Assembly: GCA_029287575.1 (NCBI GenBank)
Contig: JARFQW010000033.1
Span: forward strand, 1 to 44,574
Length of the DNA: 44,574 nucleotides
Direction of reading: 5' to 3'
From: Gammaproteobacteria bacterium
GTDB taxonomy: Bacteria; Pseudomonadota; Gammaproteobacteria; Steroidobacterales; XN24
Position numbers and translations under genes: made by a program. Numbering within the stretch: the first letter of the stretch is position 1; each line of letters begins with the position of its first letter. Under the pieces are notes generated by a model. That model saw nothing but the letters and a program-made list of their open reading frames with translations, ran no database searches and was not told where the DNA came from. Shown here piece by piece: positions 1 to 10,905 of the stretch.

Positions 1-11
1 CGCCCAATATA

Positions 12-19
12 CCCATAAG
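12..19 (+). promoter_or_regulatory. candidate heat-shock (sigma-32) -10 element before clpB
   Basis: The stretch CCCATAAG starts 33 bases before the clpB ATG and resembles the CCCAT core of sigma-32 -10 elements. clpB is a classic sigma-32 target in Gammaproteobacteria. The matching -35 element would lie outside the window, so the call rests on a short match and on context. Confidence 0.25.
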
Positions 20-44
20 TTCAACTATTTAGGGGAAGCCCTCC

Positions 45-2636
<2,592 letters not shown>

Positions 2637-2668
2637 CCCCGCCGGGTCTTCGCCGCGTGTGCCCCCAA

Positions 2669-2698
2669 GGCCCGCTCTTCGGAGCGGGCCTTTTTTTT
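2669..2698 (+). terminator. rho-independent terminator of clpB
   Basis: A near-perfect hairpin, GGCCCGCTC - TTCG-type loop - GAGCGGGCC at 2669-2690, is followed directly by eight T residues. It lies 33 bases after the clpB stop and is the only textbook intrinsic terminator in the window. It separates clpB from the efflux operon. Confidence 0.93.
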
Positions 2699-2921
2699 GA
2701 CGATTAATACGCGGAGACCATAGTGGATGCCCAGCGAACACCGGCCACTACATCGCCCGCTCTGGCGTGACGCGGGTGCGAGGCGCGGGTGCGAGGCGCG
2801 GTATCTGCGGGTGCAGGGGGGTGTATCTTCAGGTAGTGTCTCCGGCGGGGACTGGTGGGTAGACCGGGCGGTGTTCGTGGCGGTCTCCGACAGCCAGGGG
2901 TTCAGGGAGAGAAATCACGCT

Positions 2922-4400
2922 ATGGGCCGGGAAATCGAGCCGCAACAAGGAGCACGGCCCATCGGGCGAATCGCTCCTGCCTTCGGAGCCATCACCGCAA
3001 GCGTCCTGGTCCTTCAGGGCTGCGTGAACGTCGGCCCGGACTACGAAGAGCCGGAAATCGAGACGCCGGACGCCTGGCACCAGGCGCTGGCCGAGGGCAT
3101 GGCCGCCGGTACACCGGATCTGGTGCGATGGTGGGAGAGCCTGGACGATCCGACACTGGCCACGCTCATCCAGCGGGCCGCGGACGGCAATCCCACCCTC
3201 AAGGAGACCGTTGCCCGCATCGAGGAGGCCCAGGCGTTCCGCCAGGTTGCCGCCGGCGAGCGTTTTCCGGATGTCAATCTGGGCGGTGGCATCAGCCGCT
3301 CGCGTACCTCGGATGTCCTGATTCCGCCCACGGTGGGATTCAGCCGCTACAACACCTTCTACGAGTACGGCCCCAACGTGGCCTGGGAAGCCGATTTCTG
3401 GGGCCGCATTCGCCAGTCCATCGAGGCGGCCGACGCCGAAGTGGAGTCGTCGCTGGAGTCCTATCGCGATGCACTGGTGCTGCTTTACGCCCAGGTCGCC
3501 CTGACCTACACGGACGTACGCACCCTGCAGGAACGCATCAGTTTCACCGAGGGCAACATCCAGACCCAGCGTGACGCCCTGGGGCTGGTTCAGGACCGCA
3601 ACCGGGCCGGTCTGGCCTCGGATCTCGAGGTCCACCAGGCCGAACTCAATCTCTACCGCACCGAGGCGTTCCTGCCGAGTCTCCGGGCCGCCCTGACGGC
3701 GTCGATCAATCAGCTGAGTATTCTGCTGGGCGACTCGCCGGGTGCCCTGCATGCTCAGATGAGCGCCTCGGCGGATATTCCCCGGCCCGACAGCGACCTG
3801 CTGGTCGGTGTCCCCGGTGACCTGATTCGGCGCCGGCCGGACATACGGGCCGTCGAGCGGGCCCTGGCGGCACAGACGGCCCGTATCGGCGTGGCCACGG
3901 CGGATCTCTACCCGCGCTTCACCATCCAGGGTGATTTCACGATCCTCGCCACCGACACGGATGACCTTACGGACTGGCAGGACAGGCGCTGGTCCATCGG
4001 CGGATTTTTCGACTGGAACCTGTTCGACGGCGGCCGGGTCCGCGGCGTGATCGACATCGAGGACGCACGCACCGAGCAGCTGCTCTACCGCTATGAACAG
4101 ACCGTTCTGTCGGCCCTGGAGGAAGTGGAGACCGCCATGTCGGACTTCACCCAGGAACAACAGCGGCGCCGGGCCCTGGACCAGTCCGCCACCGCGGCGC
4201 AGCGCTCGGTGGAGTTGGTGCTGATTCTCTATCGCACCGGCCTGACGGATTTTCAGAACGTGCTGGATATGCAGCGGTCGCTGTTCGAGCAGCAGGACCA
4301 GTTCGCGGACAGCGACGGCAAGGTGACGCGGGACTTGATCCGGATCTATGCGGCCCTCGGCGGCGGCTGGGATCCCGAAGACAATCCGCTGGACGAGTAG
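2922..4400 (+). CDS. outer-membrane efflux lipoprotein, RND type (NodT/OprM family)
   Basis: This is the outer-membrane channel of a tripartite efflux pump, a TolC/OprM-like trimer that carries substrates from periplasm to exterior. The start is placed at 2922 because GGGAGA lies 11 bases upstream and because it gives a type II signal peptide with lipobox LQGC (lipidated Cys34). The frame stays open upstream to 2727 but that part has no family character. Mature start VGPDYEEP is typical of NodT-type lipoproteins. Two OEP repeats follow, with PGDLIRRRPDIRAVERAL near the middle, a hallmark motif. Length is 492 residues, normal for the family. It is first in an operon with the adaptor and pump. 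The substrate cannot be read from sequence. Confidence 0.93.
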   Translation: MGREIEPQQGARPIGRIAPAFGAITASVLVLQGCVNVGPDYEEPEIETPDAWHQALAEGMAAGTPDLVRWWESLDDPTLATLIQRAADGNPTLKETVARIEEAQAFRQVAAGERFPDVNLGGGISRSRTSDVLIPPTVGFSRYNTFYEYGPNVAWEADFWGRIRQSIEAADAEVESSLESYRDALVLLYAQVALTYTDVRTLQERISFTEGNIQTQRDALGLVQDRNRAGLASDLEVHQAELNLYRTEAFLPSLRAALTASINQLSILLGDSPGALHAQMSASADIPRPDSDLLVGVPGDLIRRRPDIRAVERALAAQTARIGVATADLYPRFTIQGDFTILATDTDDLTDWQDRRWSIGGFFDWNLFDGGRVRGVIDIEDARTEQLLYRYEQTVLSALEEVETAMSDFTQEQQRRRALDQSATAAQRSVELVLILYRTGLTDFQNVLDMQRSLFEQQDQFADSDGKVTRDLIRIYAALGGGWDPEDNPLDE

Positions 4401-4431
4401 CCCTGGCAGGGTGATGAATCAGGAAAACAAC

Positions 4432-5520
4432 ATGTGCACAGCTTGGTTTCGCAGGTTTCGGCTCGCGGCACTGGTCCTGATGGCCCTCGGCGCCCTGAGC
4501 GGCTGCGAGGAACCCGTCGAAGAGCAGGAAACGGTCCGTCCCGTGCGGGTGATCCGCATCGTTCCCAGTGCGGCCATCGGCGATCGCGGGCTCCCCGGGC
4601 GGGCGGAACCCGTGGAGGAGGTCAATCTCTCCTTCGACGTATCCGGCACCATCGCCGAGCGCCCGGTGAACGTGGGCGACGAGGTGGAAGCCGGCCAGCT
4701 GCTGGCCAAACTGGACCCGCGCGACTACCAGAACCAGCTGGCCTCGGCGCGGGCCGCAAGAGACCGGGCCCGGGCCAATTTCGAGCGCGTCAAAATCGCG
4801 GCCGAATCGGGGGCGGTTGCCAAACAGGACCTGGATGATGCCCGGGCTGCCCTCGACGTGCGCCAGGCGGAGGTCAACATTGCGCAGAAGGCCCTCGAGG
4901 ATACGGAGATCCGGGCGCCCAGGAACGGCAGTATCTCGGCCACCTACGTGGAGGCCTTCACGGCGGTTCAGGCCAAGGAACCGGTCCTTCGGCTGCTCGA
5001 CACATCCAGCATCGAGATGGTGCTGCAGGTGCCGGAGAATCTGATCTCCTATGCGCCGCTGGTGACCGATATCCAGGTGGAATTCGACGCGTTTCCCGGC
5101 CGGACGGTACCGGCCCGGACCACGGAGATCAGTAACGAGGCCAGTCGTACGACCCGCACCTTCCCGGTCCGGATCTCGATGGAGCAGCCCGAGGATTTCA
5201 AGATCCTGCCCGGCATGGCGGGCAGGGCCCGGGGCCGGCTGCCCGAAGGCGCGGCGGGTCAGCCCCAGGGGTACCAGGTGCCCGCGGCCGCGGTCTTTTC
5301 CAGCGACGCGCGTAGCGAGGCCCAGCAGGACTTCGTCTGGGTGGTGGACACGGACACCAACACCGTCAGCCGCCGGGCCGTGACAACCGGGGGCCTGACC
5401 CGCTTCGGCATCGCGATCGCCGAGGGCGTGTCACCCGGAGACGTGCTGGTGGTCGCCGGGGTGAGCTCGCTCCGGGAAGGCCAGGAAGTCGTGCCCATGC
5501 TGCCCGAGGACGACGCATGA
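4432..5520 (+). CDS. RND efflux periplasmic adaptor lipoprotein (MFP/HlyD family)
   Basis: This is the membrane-fusion protein that bridges the inner-membrane RND pump and the outer-membrane channel. The N-terminus is a lipoprotein signal ending in lipobox LSGC. Then come a split biotinyl-lipoyl domain (first half around VNLSFDVSGTIAERPVNVGD, with the swapped half after the hairpin), an alpha-helical hairpin rich in A/R/E (about residues 95-150), a beta-barrel and a membrane-proximal domain. I prefer ATG 4432 because AGGAA lies six bases upstream; ATG 4414 is also in frame and adds six residues, but its upstream GCAGG is too close. It lies 31 bases after the channel gene and overlaps the pump gene by four bases (ATGA), so translation is probably coupled. 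Confidence 0.92.
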   Translation: MCTAWFRRFRLAALVLMALGALSGCEEPVEEQETVRPVRVIRIVPSAAIGDRGLPGRAEPVEEVNLSFDVSGTIAERPVNVGDEVEAGQLLAKLDPRDYQNQLASARAARDRARANFERVKIAAESGAVAKQDLDDARAALDVRQAEVNIAQKALEDTEIRAPRNGSISATYVEAFTAVQAKEPVLRLLDTSSIEMVLQVPENLISYAPLVTDIQVEFDAFPGRTVPARTTEISNEASRTTRTFPVRISMEQPEDFKILPGMAGRARGRLPEGAAGQPQGYQVPAAAVFSSDARSEAQQDFVWVVDTDTNTVSRRAVTTGGLTRFGIAIAEGVSPGDVLVVAGVSSLREGQEVVPMLPEDDA

Positions 5521-8500
5521 ACCTGACGGCTGCCGCCATCGAGAACAAGGCGGTCACCTATTTCGCGCTGTTCCTGCTGCTGGCCTTCGGGGCTGCGTCC
5601 TATTTCAGCCTCGGCCAGCTCGAAGATCCCGAATTCAGTATCAAGACAGCCGTGGTCACGACCGCCTATCCCGGCGCAAGCCCCGAAGAGGTGGAACTCG
5701 AAGTCACCGACACGATCGAGAAAGCCATCCAGGAGATGTCCCAGGTCAAGGAGATCTACTCGATCTCACGCCCGGGCTTGTCCATCGTCCAGGTGGACAT
5801 GAAGGACGAGTACTGGTCCGACCGGCTGCCCCAGGTCTGGGACGAGCTGCGCAACAAGATTTCCGACGCCACGCTGCAGCTGCCGCCCGGCGCGATGAAA
5901 CCGGACATCGGCGACGACTTCGGGTTTGTCTACGGATTCCTGCTCGCGGTCACGGGGGAGGGCTTCACGTATGGCGAACTCGAGGACTTCGTGGAAGGGG
6001 CCCGCAAGGAGCTGAGCCTGGTGGACGGCGTGTCCCGCGTGGAGCTCTGGGGCGTGCAGCCCAAGGTGGTCTACCTGGACGTCTCCGAGCAGCAGATCTC
6101 GGCGCTGGGGATCTCCGGCGAGAGCATTCAGCAGACCTTGCAGGTGCAAAATGCCGTGGTCGACGGCGGCGCCGTGGAGGTCGTGGACCGGCGCTACCGG
6201 GTCACTCCCTCGGGTGAATTCTCCTCGCCCGAAGACATCGAGAACCTGTTCATCCGGCCGACGGTGACCGACGCGGCCCAGACGGGCGACCGGGTGGACC
6301 AGGCGACCGGAGAACTGCTTCGCATTGGCGACGTGGGCCAGGTCTCCGCCGGCTACCAGGACCCGCCGCCCACGATCATGCGCTACAACGGCCAGCCGGC
6401 CATCGGGATTGCCCTGGCCAACGTGGCCGGCGGCAACGTGGTGCACACCGGACGCAACATCGATGCCCGGCTGAACGAACTCATCCGGGCCACGCCGATC
6501 GGCATCGAGTTCCACAAGATTTCCTGGCAGGCCGACGAGGTCACCACGGCCATCAACAACTTCATGATCAGTCTGGCCCAGGCCGTGGGCATCGTGCTGG
6601 CCGTCCTGGCAGTCTTCATGGGCTGGCGCATGGGCGTGATCATCGGCACCAGCCTGGTTCTGACGATTCTGGCGACCTTCCTGGTCATGGCCATTTTCGG
6701 GATCGACCTGCAGCGTATGTCTCTGGGCGCGCTCATCATTGCCCTGGGCATGATGGTGGACAACGCGATCGTCGTGGCCGACGGCGTCTATACCCGGCTG
6801 CAGCAGGGAATGGACCGCAAGCAGGCCGCCATCGAGGCGGCCAAGCTGCCGGCCATGCCGCTGCTGGGTGCCACCGTCGTGGCGGTCATGGCCTTCTATC
6901 CCATATTCGCCTCCACCGCCGGCGCCGGCGAGTATTGCCGCACGCTGTTCACTGTCGTGGGCATCGCCCTGCTGGCCAGTTGGCTGATCGCCATGACCAT
7001 CACGCCGATCCAGTGCATGGACATGCTGCCGGGGCCACCGGAGGACGGCGACGGCGAGCCGGCGGATCCGTACGACACGAAGTTCTTCAACGGCTATCGC
7101 GGCCTGCTGGAGTGGACCATCCGCAACCGGGTGCTGTTCGTCGGGTCGATGGTGGCGTTGCTGGTGGTCTCCGTTGTTGCCTTCGGCAACGTGAAACAAT
7201 TGTTCTTCCCGGACTCCAGCCGCCAGCAGATGATGGTGGACTACTGGGCGCCGGAGGGGACCACCATCCAGAAGGTCTCCGAAGACCTGCGGCTGGCGGA
7301 GGACAAACTGCTGGAACAGGAGATGGTCACCTCGGTCTCCACGTTCGTGGGCCAGGGTCCGCCGCGCTTCTACCTGCCGGTGGACTCCGAGTTTCCCAAT
7401 GCCGCTTACGGTCAGCTGATCGTCAACGTCACGGACTTCCGGCGTATCCCGGAACTCCGCGACACGATGGAGGCCTGGGGAGAGGCACAGGGCTTCGACG
7501 CCATGTTCCGGCCGCGGCTGTACGGCGTCGGGCCGTCGGACACCTGGCCGTTCGAGGCCCGGTTCAGCGGCCCGGCGGAGGCGGACCTCTCCGTGCTGCG
7601 CGAGCTCGGCAAGCGGGGCATGGCGCTGCTGGCCGAGTCGCCACTGGCCGTGGACACGCGGACCGACATGCGCCAGCAGAACCTCAAGGTCGTGCCGGAA
7701 TACAGTCAGGAGCGGGCCCGCTGGGCCGGCGTGGACCGACAGAACGTGGCCGACGCCACGAAGCGCACCTTCGACGGACTGCAGGTGGGGCTCTACCGGG
7801 AGGGGCGTGATCTCATCCCCATCCTGCTGCGCCACACCGGCGATCAGCGTGACGCCAGCGCGCTCCCCGGCCTGCAGGTGGACCGGACCCTGTCCACGGA
7901 GACCGTGCCGCTGATCCAGGTCGTGAGCGACATTGCCACGCCCTGGGAAGATCCCAACATCATCCGCTTCAACCGCCGCCGCGCCATCACCGTGCAGGGC
8001 GGCCCGGCCTACGGGTTCACCTTCCCGCAGATGCACGATCAGACCCGGGCCGGTTTCGAGGCCATGGCCGAGGATCTGCCGCCTGGCTACGAGCTTGAAT
8101 GGGACGGCGAGTACGCCAGTACGGTGGAGGCGCAGCAGTCGTTGCTGCCTGGCGTCATACCGGCCGTGGCGGTGATTCTGTTCATCATCGTGGCGCTCTT
8201 TAATGCCTACAAGCCGCCGCTGATCATCATCATGGCCATCCCGTTCGTGCTCATCGGCATCACCTGGGGGCTGCTGGCCACCGGGGCGGCCTTCGGCTTC
8301 GTGGCCCTGCTGGGTGCCATGAGTCTCTCCGGCATGATGATCAAGAACTCGGTGGTGCTGCTGGACGAGGTGAACATCGAACTGGGCCGGGGCCGGACGC
8401 CCTATCAGGCAGTCGTGAATGCCGGGGTTTCGCGTCTCCGGCCGGTGCTGCTGGCGGCCGCAACGACCGTGCTGGGCGTCATTCCCCTCATGCAGGACGT

Positions 8501-8657
8501 GTTTTGGATCGGCATGGCCGTGACCATCATGGCCGGGCTGTCGTTCGGCACGATCATGACCATGTTCTTCGTGCCCACGATGTATGCCTGGCTCTACAAT
8601 ATCCGGCCGCCCGAGAAGGGCTCGCCGGAGGTTTCGACAATGCAGGCCACCGCCTGA
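5517..8657 (+). CDS. efflux RND transporter permease (HAE1-like)
   Basis: This is the inner-membrane, proton-driven pump of the tripartite system. It has 1046 residues, 12 predicted membrane helices and two large periplasmic loops, the AcrB layout: helix 1 at about 12-32, porter region to about 335, helices 2-6 to about 500, a second porter region, then the last six helices. In helix 4 the motif reads GMMVDNAIVVADG, so only one (Asp415) of the adjacent aspartates that relay protons in AcrB (Asp407/Asp408) is kept and the second is Asn416. This suggests a distinct clade rather than an AcrB ortholog. The gene overlaps the adaptor gene by ATGA. No regulator lies beside the operon. The substrate is unknown. 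Confidence 0.93.
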   Translation: MNLTAAAIENKAVTYFALFLLLAFGAASYFSLGQLEDPEFSIKTAVVTTAYPGASPEEVELEVTDTIEKAIQEMSQVKEIYSISRPGLSIVQVDMKDEYWSDRLPQVWDELRNKISDATLQLPPGAMKPDIGDDFGFVYGFLLAVTGEGFTYGELEDFVEGARKELSLVDGVSRVELWGVQPKVVYLDVSEQQISALGISGESIQQTLQVQNAVVDGGAVEVVDRRYRVTPSGEFSSPEDIENLFIRPTVTDAAQTGDRVDQATGELLRIGDVGQVSAGYQDPPPTIMRYNGQPAIGIALANVAGGNVVHTGRNIDARLNELIRATPIGIEFHKISWQADEVTTAINNFMISLAQAVGIVLAVLAVFMGWRMGVIIGTSLVLTILATFLVMAIFGIDLQRMSLGALIIALGMMVDNAIVVADGVYTRLQQGMDRKQAAIEAAKLPAMPLLGATVVAVMAFYPIFASTAGAGEYCRTLFTVVGIALLASWLIAMTITPIQCMDMLPGPPEDGDGEPADPYDTKFFNGYRGLLEWTIRNRVLFVGSMVALLVVSVVAFGNVKQLFFPDSSRQQMMVDYWAPEGTTIQKVSEDLRLAEDKLLEQEMVTSVSTFVGQGPPRFYLPVDSEFPNAAYGQLIVNVTDFRRIPELRDTMEAWGEAQGFDAMFRPRLYGVGPSDTWPFEARFSGPAEADLSVLRELGKRGMALLAESPLAVDTRTDMRQQNLKVVPEYSQERARWAGVDRQNVADATKRTFDGLQVGLYREGRDLIPILLRHTGDQRDASALPGLQVDRTLSTETVPLIQVVSDIATPWEDPNIIRFNRRRAITVQGGPAYGFTFPQMHDQTRAGFEAMAEDLPPGYELEWDGEYASTVEAQQSLLPGVIPAVAVILFIIVALFNAYKPPLIIIMAIPFVLIGITWGLLATGAAFGFVALLGAMSLSGMMIKNSVVLLDEVNIELGRGRTPYQAVVNAGVSRLRPVLLAAATTVLGVIPLMQDVFWIGMAVTIMAGLSFGTIMTMFFVPTMYAWLYNIRPPEKGSPEVSTMQATA

Positions 8658-8679
8658 CCGGGATCCCGGTCAGGCGGTG
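8648..8679. repeat. perfect 32-bp palindrome over the RND stop codon
   Basis: The left half CACCGCCTGACCGGGA is followed directly by its exact reverse complement, centred on GGATCC. The palindrome contains the TGA stop of the RND gene (8655-8657). As RNA it would form a very stable hairpin at the 3' end of the operon. There is no T tract after it, so it could stabilise mRNA or stop transcription with help rather than act as a simple intrinsic terminator. Confidence 0.75.
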
Positions 8680-8724
8680 CATCCGCCTTGCTGCGCGCCG
8701 GTCTTGCCGGGCCGGGAGCAACCA

Positions 8725-9060
8725 CTAGTCGTTCTGGTCGTTGCGGGGATCGACCGCATCCCGCGACGTTCCCCGGCGGTACTCGTCGTTCCAGACGACC
8801 TGGGTGCCGGTATCCACGGCGCCGCGATACATCCCGAACTTGAACCACGGGCCTTTCCGGGTCTCCACGGCCGTCGGGCCGCTGAAGTCGACGACCAGCT
8901 CGCCGTCCTTGTAGGCCCTGAGGAAGCCGTCGTTCTCGTATGACCACTTGACGTGATAGACCCAGTCCACCCACAGGCCCGTCGGGATGGCCTCCTGCCA
9001 CAGGATGATGCCGTTCTGGCCACCTGGTGCCATGGTTGGATCCTCTAGCCAGCTCGTTCA
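8725..9060 (-). pseudogene. C-terminal fragment of a heparin-lyase-I-like polysaccharide lyase
   Basis: About 110 residues read on the minus strand. The segments WVDWVYHVKWSYEND, LVVDFSGPTAVETRKGPWFK and FGMYRGAVDTGTQVVWNDEY look like the C-terminal half of the Polysacc_lyase (PF14099, heparin lyase I-like) beta-jelly-roll family, whose members are about twice this length. The frame is closed upstream by TGA at 9058-9060, and the next gene starts almost at once, so the N-terminal half with the sugar-binding groove is missing. The Met at 9033 lies inside the domain and has no ribosome site. I infer a truncated, non-functional remnant. Family assignment is from pattern recognition and should be checked by profile search. 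Confidence 0.55.
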
Positions 9061-9085
9061 ATGCCGACATCAGCGGCGCGGCGGT

Positions 9086-10381
9086 CTATTTGCGCGGGCC
9101 TTTCCCTTTCGCCGGTGCGAAGAGAACTTTCTCGGCTTCCTCAGCCATCCGCGCATAGCCGGCATCGCTGGGATGCAGAAAGTCGCCACTGTCGTAGATG
9201 GGAAGCAAGCTCTCCGGATCTTCCGGGTTACGCAGCGCCAGGTCGAAATCGACGTACCCGTCGTGCATTTCCGTACCGCGGATCCACGCGTTGACTGCCT
9301 GCCGCTCGGCCTCTACTTCCGGGCTCCAATATCCCGGCACAAAGGCCTCAAAGCCCTTGCAGGGTGTGATCGTGCCCAGATAGATCTTCATATCCTGCGC
9401 CTTGGCGCGGGTGATGACCTGCTTGTATCCGGCGATGATTTGTTCGGCGCTTACGGGAGGCGGGAAAAAGGACCCACCAAGGCCAAGATCGTTGATGCCT
9501 TCCAGAAGAATGATCCGGGTCGCACCAGACTCGGTTAGTACATCGCGGTCGAGCCGCGACTGGCCATTGGGCCCGAAGACGTCGCTCAGGATCCGGTTGC
9601 CGCTGATACCTGCGTTGAGCACGGCCATTTTTGGTTGCCCCGGGGTCCGAGCGGCCAGCCGCCGCGCGAGTTCGTCCGGGTAACGCGCGTTGGTGTCGGG
9701 TGTCGAGTTGAAGCCTTCCGTTATCGAATCTCCCGTGGTCACTACGGCCTCGGTGTTCGGGTGGGCGAACACCTCAATACCGCTGAGCCAGAACCAGGAG
9801 AGCACCTCTTGCGCGACCGGCATGACATCACTGTCGGTAAAGTCCCCGGGCGGTGACACGTAGTTGGTTTGGTGTGACCTGGAGTGCACTGTGGGAGCCA
9901 CGGTCGGACTCGCTACATACAGGGTTACGGCTACCGTCGACGTTGCCGCCAGATCGAAGTCCATCGGGTCGCTTAGCGCTTTTGCTCCCGCGGCTATCGT
10001 TACCGAGGGCTCCCCGCCAAAAGTCAGCGGCTCCAGCGTGCCGGGAACGATGGCTGGGCCGGCCGCAGGCACAGCGATGCTGGCTGATGCGATCTCGAGG
10101 GGCCCTTCGCCGAACAGGTTCGAGAACCGGACGCGGACACGATTCCCTCCAACGCTCACATAGACGATCTGGCGCAGTGTCTGGTTGTCAAAGGGCTCTC
10201 CAGCAATATCGGCGCTCGTGGCCCAGGTGCCGACCCAATGGCCGGTTTGCGCAGCCACACTGCCGGCGAACGCCAGTGATGATGCGAGAAGCAGGGTCGC
10301 GAATCCGCTGAGCCACCCGGACCGCCAGGATCCGGATTTCTGAGTCGTCTTGATTGCTAACGGTTGATTCCTGGTGGACAT
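9086..10381 (-). CDS. secreted SGNH/GDSL hydrolase
   Basis: A predicted exported esterase or carbohydrate deacetylase of the SGNH fold. The start at 10381 is fixed by GGGAGGAG directly upstream; the in-frame ATG four codons earlier lies over this ribosome site. The N-terminus has a long basic stretch, then a hydrophobic signal segment ending AGSVAAQT. An N-terminal beta-rich domain (about 35-190) precedes the catalytic domain. Catalytic blocks seen: block I TTGDSITEG with Ser219, block II Gly in GISGNR, block III Asn in EGINDLG, and block V DFLHPSDAGY with Asp and His. Length is 431 residues. It sits beside a polysaccharide-lyase fragment, so glycan deacylation is a possible role. Visibly less G+C-rich than the neighbours, which may point to transfer. 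Confidence 0.88.
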   Translation of the reverse strand: MSTRNQPLAIKTTQKSGSWRSGWLSGFATLLLASSLAFAGSVAAQTGHWVGTWATSADIAGEPFDNQTLRQIVYVSVGGNRVRVRFSNLFGEGPLEIASASIAVPAAGPAIVPGTLEPLTFGGEPSVTIAAGAKALSDPMDFDLAATSTVAVTLYVASPTVAPTVHSRSHQTNYVSPPGDFTDSDVMPVAQEVLSWFWLSGIEVFAHPNTEAVVTTGDSITEGFNSTPDTNARYPDELARRLAARTPGQPKMAVLNAGISGNRILSDVFGPNGQSRLDRDVLTESGATRIILLEGINDLGLGGSFFPPPVSAEQIIAGYKQVITRAKAQDMKIYLGTITPCKGFEAFVPGYWSPEVEAERQAVNAWIRGTEMHDGYVDFDLALRNPEDPESLLPIYDSGDFLHPSDAGYARMAEEAEKVLFAPAKGKGPRK

Positions 10382-10905
10382 CGCTCCTCCCATCCTTCGT
10401 TAAGGCAGGCAGTCAGCTGGAGGCCGTAACAAGTCCTCGGGCACTCGCAGAGTAGGTCTTCGCAGCAAACGCCAGGGCATACTCGATCGGAAAACACCCA
10501 ACAGCGTAGATGCCGTGGGCCTCCTCCGCCTTGTGCAACGCGGCAATGCCCATGCAGACAAAGGCCGTGCATCCGGGTCGCCGGACGGTGTTCCGGGCAC
10601 GTTTTCGGTCCGCTGTGCCCTTCCTGTCGCCGCGCGTGTCAGTGGGCCTAACCGCGAGACAATGCATGGTTGGCTAGCGGCCTGCCCTTGCGCTGAGAGC
10701 TACTCTGGCTGCGGGACTGAAACCGGAGCCGGGCTTCGGGTGAGAACCCACAGAAAGCCCGGCTTGATCAGGATGGTCTCTAGGATGGGGTTCCCGCAGC
10801 AATATCCCTGAACAATCAAGTTTCGAACCCAAGACATTGTCTGAGTCGATGGATATCACCTGCCAAAAGGCGCTTGGAAGTGTCAGGCTCGCGAATCGTT
10901 GCCGG
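10382..10905. other. 524-bp gene-poor stretch between two minus-strand genes
   Basis: No gene can be supported here. It should hold the promoter of the SGNH hydrolase. An 84-codon minus-strand reading frame (10413-10667) has fairly protein-like composition in its second half (MGIAALHKAEEAHGIYAVG) but no ribosome site and no family I recognise, so it may be a gene remnant. A nested inverted repeat lies at 10728-10763 and is listed separately. The rest shows nothing I can name. Confidence 0.5.
10728..10763. repeat. nested inverted repeat (hairpin within hairpin)
   Basis: Outer arms GCCGGGCTT (10728-10736) and AAGCCCGGC (10755-10763) are exact reverse complements. Inside them GGGT-GAGA-ACCC forms a second small hairpin. 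No T tract follows on either strand. It lies downstream of the BASS transporter gene (minus strand), where it could end or protect that transcript. Confidence 0.55.

Noticed and set aside
2727..2921. N-terminal extension of the efflux lipoprotein
   Set aside because: The extension is low-complexity Arg/Gly/Trp-rich and would bury the lipoprotein signal; a ribosome site and signal support 2922.
5766..8036. 756-codon open frame antisense to the RND pump
   Set aside because: Same effect; the sense strand encodes a complete, motif-rich pump.
10413..10667. 84-codon minus-strand frame upstream of the SGNH hydrolase
   Set aside because: Second half has a protein-like look, but there is no ribosome site and I recognise no family; kept only as a note in the gap entry.
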